Shown here: positions 26,363 to 33,670 of the stretch, in pieces | Layout of the letters: each line of letters begins with the position of its first letter | Position numbering within the stretch: the stretch's first letter is position 1 | From: Acidobacteriota bacterium | Lineage (GTDB): Bacteria; Acidobacteriota; Vicinamibacteria; Vicinamibacterales; UBA2999 | Assembly: GCA_947482665.1 (NCBI GenBank) | Contig: CANKJK010000002.1 | Span: 248,001 to 312,000, forward strand | DNA length: 64,000 nucleotides | Direction: 5' to 3' | Made by a program: the position numbers and the translations under genes | The notes under the pieces: generated by a model | Seen by the model: only the letters and a program-made list of their open reading frames with translations | Told to the model about the DNA's origin: nothing | The model's database searches: none

Positions 26363-26791
26363 TCACAACACGTACGGCACGACGGCCTTCGTCGATCGCG
26401 CATATTCGGCGTAGTCCGAGTATTTCGACCTCAGCAATTGCTCCTCGGCCCTGACCCGCGCGATGACCACCGCAGTCACCGCGACCCCACTCGCGAGCGT
26501 CAGCACCGACTGGTGGCTGAGGATGCCGGCCCAGACGAACAGGAGCACCGCCGAGTACATCGGGTGCCGCACGAAGCGATAGGGCCCGCGCCTGATCACC
26601 GCGGTGCCCCCGGGCGCGGCCGACACTCGAAATGCACCCTGCTGAAACGAGCGCCGTGCCCAGACGCTCAGGCCCACGGCCGCGACCTGCGCAGCGATGA
26701 CCAATGGTGATGAGGAGAACAGATTGCCTGTGGCGGCCAGACCGACAATCGCCGCAATGACAAGCAGGAGCGGAGCCGCTGACACCATCAT
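26363..26791 (-). CDS. Isoprenylcysteine carboxyl methyltransferase-family membrane protein
   Basis: The protein of about 142 residues has four to five hydrophobic segments and the ICMT/PEMT-type motif GPYRFVRHPMYSA, followed by RAEEQLLRSKYSDYAEYA near the C terminus. That pattern is typical of bacterial isoprenylcysteine or phospholipid methyltransferase-like proteins of unknown substrate. The frame opens at 26896, but ATG 26791 has GAGGG 9 bases upstream and starts at the first membrane helix. Confidence 0.82.
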   Translation of the reverse strand: MMVSAAPLLLVIAAIVGLAATGNLFSSSPLVIAAQVAAVGLSVWARRSFQQGAFRVSAAPGGTAVIRRGPYRFVRHPMYSAVLLFVWAGILSHQSVLTLASGVAVTAVVIARVRAEEQLLRSKYSDYAEYARSTKAVVPYVL

Positions 26792-27006
26792 CTGAATGAC
26801 CCTCTTTCTGTCGGCGGAATGTGAGGCCTCAGCTGCGGCGTGCCGCAGTCCGTCGCGCCATCCGCTGCACGCCATAGTAACCGTCGCACCAGTCACGTCA
26901 TGGAAGCCTGAAGAGTCCCGTCAGCAACTCCCCAACCGCGACTGCCGCCACCGTAGTCACGACCGCCGTGTCGGCACGGCGCACGATACGCCAACTGCCG
27001 AGGCCG

Positions 27007-27384
27007 CTATGCTTTGTCGCGACTGTAGGCCTTGAATGTCATCACGATCGCAGCCGCGAACAGGATGCCCTCCAGGACCATGAACGTTGCCGCGCTCGTG
27101 TTCGCGGACCCTCGCTGGTACTGACCGGCAGCAAACATCCGGAACAGGCCGAGCAGCACGCCGAACCAGCCCGACACGGTCACGAGTACCGTCCAGTCAC
27201 GCCTCCAGCGGTTGTGCGCTCGCACGACGGCCAGGCCCCCGACGAACATCACGACCCCTGACAGATAGACCACCGGCGGAATCTGCGCGTCGTACAGATG
27301 CGGCTGTACGAGCGGACACTCGGACGCGAGCATTGCGAGGAGAGTCGGGCCTACGAGTCCTGCCACTTGCTTCGAATTCGCCAT
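27007..27384 (-). CDS. Hypothetical four-helix membrane protein
   Basis: The 125-residue protein has four predicted transmembrane helices (around residues 7-20, 37-55, 68-85 and 100-118). A basic loop, RAHNRWRRDW, follows helix 2. I recognise no family. GGGAG lies 9 bases before ATG 27384. The gene shares strand and spacing with the cassette genes to its right, but no convincing attC was seen on its 3' side, so whether it is a cassette is open. Confidence 0.65.
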   Translation of the reverse strand: MANSKQVAGLVGPTLLAMLASECPLVQPHLYDAQIPPVVYLSGVVMFVGGLAVVRAHNRWRRDWTVLVTVSGWFGVLLGLFRMFAAGQYQRGSANTSAATFMVLEGILFAAAIVMTFKAYSRDKA

Positions 27385-27445
27385 TGCCGGAGTGCTCCCA
27401 ATGTGGATGCCTGACGCGACGCTTCTGCCGCAGCCGCCCTTGACT

Positions 27446-27496
27446 GCCCAACTGCCGCCGGCTCCAAGCGATGGGCAGGCTGCTCCGTGGCTTACG
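27446..27496 (-). repeat. Candidate degenerate attC after the DinB/DUF1572 gene
   Basis: On the minus strand the TAA of the gene at 27492 sits in a box CCGTAAG, and 40 bases later there is a canonical R' box GTTGGGC. The intervening arms pair poorly, so this is only a candidate recombination site. Confidence 0.25.
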
Positions 27497-28055
27497 GCTT
27501 GGTCCGACTGGCAAGAGTTTGCGCGTGATTGGACGGTTTCTCGAGGATGGCTGACTGATTGTAGGTATCCGACTGGCCAGGCGGAATGCTGAGGAACTGC
27601 CAGCGGTCGCCTTGCAGTGCCTTGGCGATGTAGACGATCTGACCCACGTGGTACGCCACATGCGCAAGTGAGCGAAGCAGCGCCTCGGTGACCTGCAGGG
27701 GCTGGCGCCGAATGGTGACGGTGCGCGGCAGGTCTTCGTCCTTCAACTCCGCGAGCGTCCCCAGCAGCACATCCCAACCGGACGCCCACTTGGCCAGGAG
27801 TTCAGCCCGTGAGGTTGAGCGCGCGTCAAACTCCTGCTCCCGATGTCGCCATGTCTTCTCACCGTCGCTGGTCAAGAAGTCGGTGAAGCGAGATTCGAGA
27901 TTCCCCGAGATGTGCCAGCAGATGACCGCAATCGAGTTGTCATGGCCCGGGGGCCGAGCCGTCAGGTCGGACTCATCGACCTGGGCCACGGCGGCTTCCG
28001 CGAGCGCTTTGTATCGCAGGTACTCGGCGTGAAGGGATTGAATCGTGCTGACCAT
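27492..28055 (-). CDS. DUF1572/DinB-fold protein, probable cassette gene
   Basis: The 187-residue DinB-superfamily protein is of the DUF1572 type. It has histidines in CWHISGNLESRFTDFLTSDG and AHVAYHVGQIVYIAK at the metal-site positions. The C-terminal tail of about 15 residues is disordered. The start ATG lies 14 bases inside the R' end of the attC-like site at 28069-28150, the short distance expected of an integron cassette gene. Its function is unknown; related proteins are thiol transferases. Confidence 0.82.
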   Translation of the reverse strand: MVSTIQSLHAEYLRYKALAEAAVAQVDESDLTARPPGHDNSIAVICWHISGNLESRFTDFLTSDGEKTWRHREQEFDARSTSRAELLAKWASGWDVLLGTLAELKDEDLPRTVTIRRQPLQVTEALLRSLAHVAYHVGQIVYIAKALQGDRWQFLSIPPGQSDTYNQSAILEKPSNHAQTLASRTKP

Positions 28056-28068
28056 AGCCCCCGCCTTT

Positions 28069-28150
28069 CGACAACCTCACGTGATGCGGCCCACCAGCGG
28101 CCGCAGGGCGATCCTATCGTGGCGCCCGTCTGGTGCAGCGCGTGTTAAGC
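28069..28150 (-). repeat. attC-like recombination site
   Basis: On the minus strand the site has R'' GCTTAAC, a left arm with CTGCACCAG, a right arm with CTGGTG, and a degenerate R' (GTTGTCG). The CACCAG/CTGGTG core is shared with the sites at 33595 and 34583. It is 82 bp long and lies upstream of the DinB/DUF1572 gene. Confidence 0.6.
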
Positions 28151-28226
28151 CGCTACCTGGATTGGGCGGGGTGATCCGCGCCCCAGGCAACCCGCCACTT
28201 GCTGACGCCTCTGCTGACCCGCTGGG
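28151..28226. other. Apparently geneless cassette interval
   Basis: Between two attC-like sites there are only 76 bp, with no start codon followed by a useful frame on either strand. Geneless cassettes are known in integron arrays; this may be one or the remnant of a deleted gene. Confidence 0.4.
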
Positions 28227-28299
28227 CCCCAACGCCCGGCTTCAGCGGTAGCGGCATCTGATCACGCCCACCACTGTCGGCTGCAAGCCGCTCTTAGCC
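28227..28299 (-). repeat. attC-like recombination site
   Basis: On the minus strand the site has R'' GGCTAAG, an arm CGGCTTGCAGC paired with GCTGAAGCCG (one unpaired G, as in classical attC), and R' GTTGGGG. The TAA stop of the gene at 28294 lies within R''. It is 73 bp long with mildly degenerate boxes. Confidence 0.6.
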
Positions 28300-28935
28300 G
28301 GCTGGTCGTGTCGGATGGCCGAGGAGCCCAGCCAAGGCAGTCGTCCCACCCATTGGGAACCCTACGCCGTGCCGTTCCTCGTCCGCAAGAAACACCAGTG
28401 CGTGTTCCGGGTGTTCAGGGATCCACGCTTCGTACTTGGCGACCCAGAGCACAAGATGCGCCTCCAATTGGGCCAGAAAGAGCGCCAGGCTTCCGAGGCG
28501 CCGGTGAGCTGGTGATATCGCTCGGAAGTAGCGGTCCGCGCGTAGCCACTCAAGAAGGGATTGATTCAAAGGGCGAAACGTGTGCACGGTCATGGTTCGA
28601 ATCAACGCATGGAGCTGCCGCTCGTCGGCAGTCATGTCGGCGAACGTGGCAGCGAAGAGTCGATCAAACCCTGGCGGCAGCTCGGCGGTTTTGGGAAGGC
28701 GGTGGCGCAGCTGGTCCGCCAGACGGACACGCAGTTCCCGCTGCACGGCAAACGCCGCGTCGCCAGCTCGCAGCAGCGCATACAGCTCAGTCAGTCGGCT
28801 CCGGCGGACCCTCGCGTCCTCGCGTAACCGCAACACGAGATCAGTAATCGTCTTCCCTACGAAACCAAGCGCCGCCAGGACTGCGGCGAGCAACGCGGGC
28901 GCGGCCCACAACGGCGGGGCTGAGGCATCGGGCAT
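28294..28935 (-). CDS. Cassette gene: membrane-anchored protein of unknown function
   Basis: The 213-residue protein has one N-terminal transmembrane segment (about residues 10-33, APALLAAVLAALGFVGKTI), then a helical cytoplasmic domain rich in Arg/Leu. It ends in a short Gly/Ala tail. I recognise no family. GGAG lies 7 bases before ATG 28935, and the TAA is inside the attC R'' box. A single-TM anchor plus an alpha-helical domain is common in cassette proteins but says nothing specific about role. Confidence 0.72.
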   Translation of the reverse strand: MPDASAPPLWAAPALLAAVLAALGFVGKTITDLVLRLREDARVRRSRLTELYALLRAGDAAFAVQRELRVRLADQLRHRLPKTAELPPGFDRLFAATFADMTADERQLHALIRTMTVHTFRPLNQSLLEWLRADRYFRAISPAHRRLGSLALFLAQLEAHLVLWVAKYEAWIPEHPEHALVFLADEERHGVGFPMGGTTALAGLLGHPTRPAG

Positions 28936-28960
28936 GGGGCACTCCGTTGACTTCGGGTCC

Positions 28961-29045
28961 GGCTAACGATTCCAACGAGCCGCGCGGGCTCGGCGGCATG
29001 ATGGCATACACAGGCGCCCGCGTCGGCCTTCATTTGAAGGTCAGA
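28961..29045 (-). repeat. attC-like recombination site
   Basis: On the minus strand the site has a degenerate R'' TCTGACC, arms CGCGGGC/GCCCGCG with GCCGA opposite CGGC, and R' GTTAGCC. The TGA of the acetyltransferase gene overlaps R''. It is 85 bp long; the stem is strong but the boxes each have one or two mismatches. Confidence 0.55.
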
Positions 29046-29616
29046 TGGCCTGCCGAAGGTGAGCCCGTGCCTTCGTGAAGATGATGCTCGTGTAGTTCAC
29101 CTGCGGCCACGTCACGGATTCCACGGGTTCGTAGCCCCGCGCGGTGTAGAACCGGATGAGTGCCGTCGCCTGCTCCGACGTGTCGAGCGCGAGTTGACTC
29201 ACGCCTCGATGGAAGGCCAGTGCCTCGACCAACGAGAGGAGGGTAGAGCCGATCCCGATGCCCTGGAGCGCCGGCTCCACTCCGAATTGCCCACAGCTGG
29301 CCACGTCCGGCCGGTCGTAGAGCGGGGACCCCGACGTGGCCGCGGCCCGCGCCAGGGTTACGGTGCCGATGAGCGTGCCCGTGGAGGACAGGGCCACGAT
29401 GGTGTCGCCCTTGGCCATGCGACGCCGAGTCACGTCCGACGATTGGTGCGATGCGACATAGTGCAGTCCGGCCTCCGCGAGGCTGGCATAGGCGCGGTGC
29501 AGCAGTGCAGTCAGCGCCTCGATGTCGTCACTCTCCGCCGCGAACCGATACTGCACATCGATGCCGGTCTCGGCGCGGCGCGTGATTCCGGCTCGGAGTG
29601 CTTGTTCCGGTGCCAC
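29041..29616 (-). CDS. Cassette gene: GNAT-family N-acetyltransferase
   Basis: The 191-residue protein has a GNAT fold with the acetyl-CoA pyrophosphate-binding motif QGIGIGSTLL and a C-terminal YTARGYEPVESVTW segment. It would acetylate an amine of an unknown small molecule or protein; GNAT enzymes are among the commonest integron cargo. The GTG start at 29616 has a strong AGGAGGAG ribosome site that runs on directly from the R' box of the upstream attC, so the recombination site supplies part of the translation signal. Confidence 0.88.
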   Translation of the reverse strand: MAPEQALRAGITRRAETGIDVQYRFAAESDDIEALTALLHRAYASLAEAGLHYVASHQSSDVTRRRMAKGDTIVALSSTGTLIGTVTLARAAATSGSPLYDRPDVASCGQFGVEPALQGIGIGSTLLSLVEALAFHRGVSQLALDTSEQATALIRFYTARGYEPVESVTWPQVNYTSIIFTKARAHLRQAI

Positions 29617-29628
29617 GCCTACTCCTCC

Positions 29629-29694
29629 TCCTAACGACCTGCCGATAAGCCGCTGGCGCCAAGGGCCGCCGCCAGCGTCATCGGCCTCTTAGGC
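29629..29694 (-). repeat. attC-like recombination site
   Basis: On the minus strand the site has R'' GCCTAAG (containing the TAA stop of terC), arms CGCTGGCG/CGCCAGCG with CCGAT opposite ATCGG, and R' GTTAGGA. At 66 bp it is the shortest clear site of the array. Confidence 0.65.
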
Positions 29695-30756
29695 GACCGT
29701 CTCGCCGCGACGGTCCGCAATCAGGGACACGGCAACCCCTGCAGCCAGGATCAGGAGCACGACCCCAAGCAAGTAGAAGTTGAAGCCGTTGCCGAGCATC
29801 TCCTTCAGCCACTTGGCAACCAGCATCTTCGCGCCAACCGTCATCAACACCAACGCCAGGGCCACCTTCAGGTACCTGAACTTCTCGAGCATGCCTCCCA
29901 GCGCAAAGTAGAGCGACCGTAGGCCGAGGATCGCGAAGACGTTGCTGGTGAACACCAGGAACGGATCGCCGGTAATGGCGAAGATCGCCGGGATCGAATC
30001 CACCGCGAAGATCAGGTCCGTGAACTCGACCATGATGAGGGCCAGGGCCAGTGGCGTGAGCATCCACGTGCCCGGCCGCGCCTGGTTCACCGCCTCGTCC
30101 GGGAGGGCCACCGTCCCGGGAAACTCGCTCTCGTATGAGGCCGGCGCTCCAGCCCGAACGGCGAAATGCTGCCCGTGAAAGCGCGAGGTGATCGGGAAGA
30201 AGCGCCGCGTCAGCCGGACAACGATGTTCTGGTTGGGGTCGGTATGATCCGTCTTCAGGACGAGCATCTTGATCCCAGTGATGATCAGGAAGACGCCAAA
30301 GACATAGAGGACCCAGTGGTACTCGGCAATCAAGGCAGCGCCGAGGGCAATCATCACGCCGCGCATCGCCAGGGCGCCGAGAATGCCCCAAAACAGCACG
30401 CGATGCTGATAGAGCGGCGGAACCGCGAAGAAGCCGAAGAGCATCGCGATGACGAAGATGTTGTCGACGCTCAGCGACTTCTCGACGACGTACCCCGTCA
30501 GGTACTTGATCGTCGCCGACATGCCGTTGTTGATGACCCCGTCGACCGCGTCAACCTCGTTGCCCAGTCCCAGCCAGTGGTGCTCGTACCCGTAGTAGAC
30601 AAAGACGGAGAAAGATAGCCCCATGGTGATCCACACGGCGGACCACGTCAGGGCCTCTTTCATGGAGACCACATGGGCCTTCCGATGAAAGACCCCCAGA
30701 TCCAGTGCCAGCATCAGCAGCACGAGGACGAGGAATCCTACCCAAATCCCGATCAT
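29689..30756 (-). CDS. Cassette gene: TerC/Alx-family integral membrane protein
   Basis: The 355-residue polytopic protein has about nine helices. The TerC signature acidic motifs are visible as EKSLSVDNIFVIAML and FTDLIFAVDSIPAIFAIT. TerC/Alx proteins are linked to tellurite resistance and manganese or other metal export across the inner membrane. AAGGAG precedes ATG 30756, which lies 14 bases after the stop of the channel gene; the two form a two-gene cassette. A second, shorter TerC protein is encoded at 55079. Confidence 0.9.
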   Translation of the reverse strand: MIGIWVGFLVLVLLMLALDLGVFHRKAHVVSMKEALTWSAVWITMGLSFSVFVYYGYEHHWLGLGNEVDAVDGVINNGMSATIKYLTGYVVEKSLSVDNIFVIAMLFGFFAVPPLYQHRVLFWGILGALAMRGVMIALGAALIAEYHWVLYVFGVFLIITGIKMLVLKTDHTDPNQNIVVRLTRRFFPITSRFHGQHFAVRAGAPASYESEFPGTVALPDEAVNQARPGTWMLTPLALALIMVEFTDLIFAVDSIPAIFAITGDPFLVFTSNVFAILGLRSLYFALGGMLEKFRYLKVALALVLMTVGAKMLVAKWLKEMLGNGFNFYLLGVVLLILAAGVAVSLIADRRGETVA

Positions 30757-30770
30757 GCCCTATCTCCTTG

Positions 30771-31583
30771 TCACGAAGGCCACGACACACGCCGCGCCTC
30801 GACCTCCCGCCGCAACGCGCGCACTTCGTCGAGAATCAACCGGGTGTGTGCCTCTCCCTCGTCCTTGAGGTCTTCGGTGACCTGCGACTGCATGGCATTG
30901 ACGACAACTGCGATAAATAAGTTCAGCACCATGAACGTCGCGATCAACAGGTAGACGACGAAGAAGATCCAGGACAGCGGCGACTCCGCCATGACGCTGC
31001 GTGCCACGTCGGGCCAGCCTTCGACGGTCATGACCTGGAAGAGGGTGAATAACGACGCGCCAAGGCTGCCAAAGAACTCCGGCGCAATGGCACCGTACAG
31101 TTTCGTGGCCATCACCGCAAAGACGTAGAGCACGAGTCCCAGGAGGCCGACGATCGACGCCATGCCCGGCAGTGCCTTGAGCAGCGCGCCAATCACACGC
31201 CGCATCGACGGCACCAGCGACACCAGCCGGAGCACCCGCAGCACGCGCAGTGCGCGCAGGACCGCGAACGCACCCCCCGCAGGAACGACCGCGATCCCAA
31301 CGACCAGGAAGTCGAACGCGCGCCAGGGGTCTCCGAAGAAGCGGCTCCGGTGGACGAAGAAGCGCACGAGCAGTTCGACGACGAATACCGCCAGCACCAG
31401 GCGATCAAACGCGTGCAGCGCGTCGCCAAGGCGTGCCGCGACCGATGGTGAGGTTTCGATGCCGAGCGTGATGGCGTTGGCAACGATCAGCACAGTAATG
31501 GACCGCTCGAACCGCGCGCTTTCGATGACACCGCGGACGCGTTCGCGCAGACTCGCTGCCCGTTCAGTGCGGCTCGTGTTCAC
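30771..31583 (-). CDS. Cassette gene: voltage-gated ion channel (NaChBac-like)
   Basis: The protein of about 270 residues is one six-helix channel domain. The S4 voltage sensor has regularly spaced arginines (LRALRVLRVLRLVSLVPSMRR). The pore has the filter TVEGWPD, the counterpart of TLESW in bacterial sodium channels, and a C-terminal coiled coil follows. GTG 31583, preceded by GGAG at 8 bases, begins just ahead of S1; the frame is also open back to 31703, but that extension has no membrane character. It is paired with TerC within one cassette. Confidence 0.88.
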   Translation of the reverse strand: MNTSRTERAASLRERVRGVIESARFERSITVLIVANAITLGIETSPSVAARLGDALHAFDRLVLAVFVVELLVRFFVHRSRFFGDPWRAFDFLVVGIAVVPAGGAFAVLRALRVLRVLRLVSLVPSMRRVIGALLKALPGMASIVGLLGLVLYVFAVMATKLYGAIAPEFFGSLGASLFTLFQVMTVEGWPDVARSVMAESPLSWIFFVVYLLIATFMVLNLFIAVVVNAMQSQVTEDLKDEGEAHTRLILDEVRALRREVEARRVSWPS

Positions 31584-31781
31584 CGTGACTTCTCCATGGA
31601 TCCCAAGATTGTCACTCCCATGACCACACCCATTCGTGTGGCTCCTCGTTCCCGCAGCAGGAAGCGATCCCGCCCCGCACTCATTGAGGCATCCTCGCGA
31701 CATTCTCAGGCAGCTCTCTACGCCACGAGGTGAGCGGTATGTTCCTGTTCAGGCCGCGCCCTGGCCTATCTGTGTCGGACG
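31584..31781. other. Cassette leader region, no gene seen
   Basis: About 200 bp between the attC at 31782 and the channel start. The channel frame is open for part of it but lacks a ribosome site there. No promoter that I would defend was seen. Confidence 0.4.
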
Positions 31782-31859
31782 TCTAACGTGGCAAATGAGC
31801 CGAGCCCGAAGCAGGGCGAAGACGGGCGAAGGGCGTCGGCTCCATCTGAAGGTTAGGCC
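31782..31859 (-). repeat. attC recombination site
   Basis: On the minus strand the site has R'' GCCTAAC, an arm CAGATGGAGCCGA paired with TCGGCTCATTTG (one unpaired G), and R' GTTAGAC. All features of a canonical attC are present. The HepT stop TAA is inside R''. Length 78 bp. Confidence 0.8.
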
Positions 31860-32188
31860 TTGAGTATGGTGGTGAGCTGCCGCCGCAGTTCCGGTACGCG
31901 GTTGCACACCACATCCCACACCAACTCATAGTCGACGCCGAAGTAGTCGTGAATCAGCCGGTCGCGCATGCCGGCCATGCCGCGCCAGTCAATCTCGGGG
32001 TAGAGCGCCCGGAGGTCGGGTGGAACCTTCTTCGCGGCCTCGCCGATGATCTCCAGGTTTCGAACAAAGGCTCGACTGAGTGTCGGATCCGCGGCGAACG
32101 CCTCGAACGTGACGCCGTGGCTACGCTCAACGAGGTAGTCGGCTTCTAGCTGGATGTGCCGGAGGAACTCACGCGGCTCGAAGGACAT
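31853..32188 (-). CDS. hepT: Cassette gene: HepT-like (DUF86) ribonuclease toxin
   Basis: The 111-residue helical protein has the HEPN RX4HXY motif (Arg75, His80, Tyr82 in RDRLIHDY). That motif forms the RNase active site and carries the tyrosine modified by MntA. It follows and overlaps by 20 bases the nucleotidyltransferase gene, the standard order of the MntA/HepT toxin-antitoxin system. Its TAA stop is part of the attC R'' box. Confidence 0.88.
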   Translation of the reverse strand: MSFEPREFLRHIQLEADYLVERSHGVTFEAFAADPTLSRAFVRNLEIIGEAAKKVPPDLRALYPEIDWRGMAGMRDRLIHDYFGVDYELVWDVVCNRVPELRRQLTTILKA

Positions 32189-32486
32189 CCTGCGCTTGCG
32201 CCAGGATCCGAGGCCTGATGAAGGGTGAGAGTGCCTCGGTGGTGACGAGCTCGACTTTCCGTTGCAGCACCGACTCCAAGAGGTCGGACAGCGCCATGAA
32301 CCGGCTGAAGGATTTCTGCCCGGCGACGAACTGAACGAGGAGGTCCACGTCGCTGTCGGCGCGGGCTTCGTTGCGGGCCACGGAGCCGAACAAGGACAGG
32401 CGCGCCACGCCCAGCGCCCGAATGTCGGGTTCTGCCTGTGTCAGTCGCGCTATTGCGATGTCGCGGGTAAGCGGCCCGGAAGCCAT
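32169..32486 (-). CDS. mntA: Cassette gene: MntA-like nucleotidyltransferase antitoxin
   Basis: The 105-residue protein has the minimal nucleotidyltransferase signature GSx10DxD (Gly34-Ser35 to Asp46 and Asp48). In characterised systems MntA transfers AMP to the tyrosine of HepT and so blocks its RNase activity. I start it at ATG 32486, where GAGGAC is nearby; the frame is open to 32573 but that extension runs into the attC site at 32538-32636. It is transcribed together with hepT. Confidence 0.86.
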   Translation of the reverse strand: MASGPLTRDIAIARLTQAEPDIRALGVARLSLFGSVARNEARADSDVDLLVQFVAGQKSFSRFMALSDLLESVLQRKVELVTTEALSPFIRPRILAQAQDVLRAA

Positions 32487-32537
32487 GTCCTCAATGTAGT
32501 CGTTTTGTTCGGTTCTGACCAAGTGCGTATTCGAGAG

Positions 32538-32636
32538 GCCTAACGCGTTGCGGCTCACTTGCCGCGGCCGCACCCCAATGCGGCGAACTGCCCGAATCCT
32601 ATCGCGGCCGTGGTCAAGTGCAGCCGCTTGTTAGGC
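32538..32636 (-). repeat. attC recombination site
   Basis: On the minus strand the site has R'' GCCTAAC, an arm CGGCTGCAC paired with GTGAGCCG (one unpaired G), and R' GTTAGGC. Both boxes are canonical. The DUF2971 stop TAA lies in R''. Length 99 bp. Confidence 0.82.
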
Positions 32637-33551
32637 AGACGCCTGTGCGCCGACCGTGGAGGCAGTCACGAGGGTTGCGCCGTCCCCTGTCGTGGCGTAG
32701 CCATGCGCCTCAAGTAGTGCCTGCGCCCGCGCCAGCGCCGCGCTGGAATCCTGCGCTGGCCCGACGATCACCTCTGACACCGCGATCGGCCGTCCAGCCT
32801 GCCTGAGCGGAAGTTCGATATACCGGATAGTTCGTCCGTCCTCCCGAGTCCGGGACAGAGGAAGAGTACGCGACGGGTCTGCGACAGCGACAACCCTCCA
32901 CTCCTCCTCGTCCTGCCACCGGGGCGTCTTCGCCGCCAGAGCACCGAAGGCGGCCACCCTCCAGACCGCGCTTAGCGCAGGAAGAGCGGTGTCCTCGTTG
33001 GTGCGAGGCGCCCCATCAGCCAACGCATCTTGCGTGACTCTACAGACTTGCAGGAACGAGCACCGCAGAATGGCTTCTACTTCAGATGAAGAGTAGCGAA
33101 CCCGAATCAGCACACGGGCGAGCTCGTCATCGGGAAGGGGCTCGTCGAGCAACGGAACCGCGATGCACACGCCGGCCCCCTCCGCACCGTAGTGCTTCCA
33201 CTGCGTGTCTTTGTCCCTGGCAGCGCAGAAACAGGCGAGGTAGTTCGAGGCGACCGTTCGCTGGTTAATGTCTGCGTACCGGGTTAAGAACATCTGAAGA
33301 AGTGCCGTCGTATCCGGGTCGGCGTCTTCCAGCAGGGCTGTTGCGACACGAAGGATGGCGTCGTCAGCACTGAAGAGCTCGTCTGAGTCGTTCGTGCAGT
33401 CGTGCGCGGTTGCCCAGATCTTCCCAGACTGGAGGATGCCCTTCAGGCCGTCCCATGTTGTGTAGTGATACAAGACCGGCGGTGGTTCAGACGAGAAGGA
33501 CTCCCGGACGATTCGTTCGAGGGCCTGAGAGAAGCAACTCGATGCCACCAT
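32631..33551 (-). CDS. Cassette gene: DUF2971 family protein
   Basis: The product of about 306 residues matches DUF2971 at its N terminus (LYHYTTWDGLKGILQSGKIWATAHDCTNDSDELF). Later come CFCAARDKDTQWKHYG and WQDEEEWRVVAV, which are also conserved in the family. DUF2971 resembles ADP-ribosyltransferase-like folds and is often found near defence genes, but its activity is not established. ATG 33551 was chosen over an upstream TTG at 33572. The last 15 residues look disordered. Confidence 0.82.
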   Translation of the reverse strand: MVASSCFSQALERIVRESFSSEPPPVLYHYTTWDGLKGILQSGKIWATAHDCTNDSDELFSADDAILRVATALLEDADPDTTALLQMFLTRYADINQRTVASNYLACFCAARDKDTQWKHYGAEGAGVCIAVPLLDEPLPDDELARVLIRVRYSSSEVEAILRCSFLQVCRVTQDALADGAPRTNEDTALPALSAVWRVAAFGALAAKTPRWQDEEEWRVVAVADPSRTLPLSRTREDGRTIRYIELPLRQAGRPIAVSEVIVGPAQDSSAALARAQALLEAHGYATTGDGATLVTASTVGAQASA

Positions 33552-33594
33552 GAAGGACGGTTCACTCGGCAAAAGACACTTGCCTGGAAGTTCT

Positions 33595-33663
33595 GCCTAA
33601 CGGTGGGCATCACCAGCCGCGCGGGACGATCCCGCGCGCGGTCTGGTGCATGCCGTGTTAGGT
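33595..33663 (-). repeat. attC recombination site
   Basis: On the minus strand the site has R'' ACCTAAC, an arm GGCATGCACCAG paired with CTGGTGATGCC (one unpaired G), an inner CGCGCGGG/CCCGCGCG stem, and R' GTTAGGC. It is a nearly perfect attC fold, 69 bp long. Confidence 0.85.
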
Positions 33664-33670
33664 GTCGTGG

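Noticed and set aside
31584-31703. N-terminal extension of the ion channel
   Set aside because: The frame is open but has no ribosome site or membrane character, and GTG 31583 has GGAG at a good distance.
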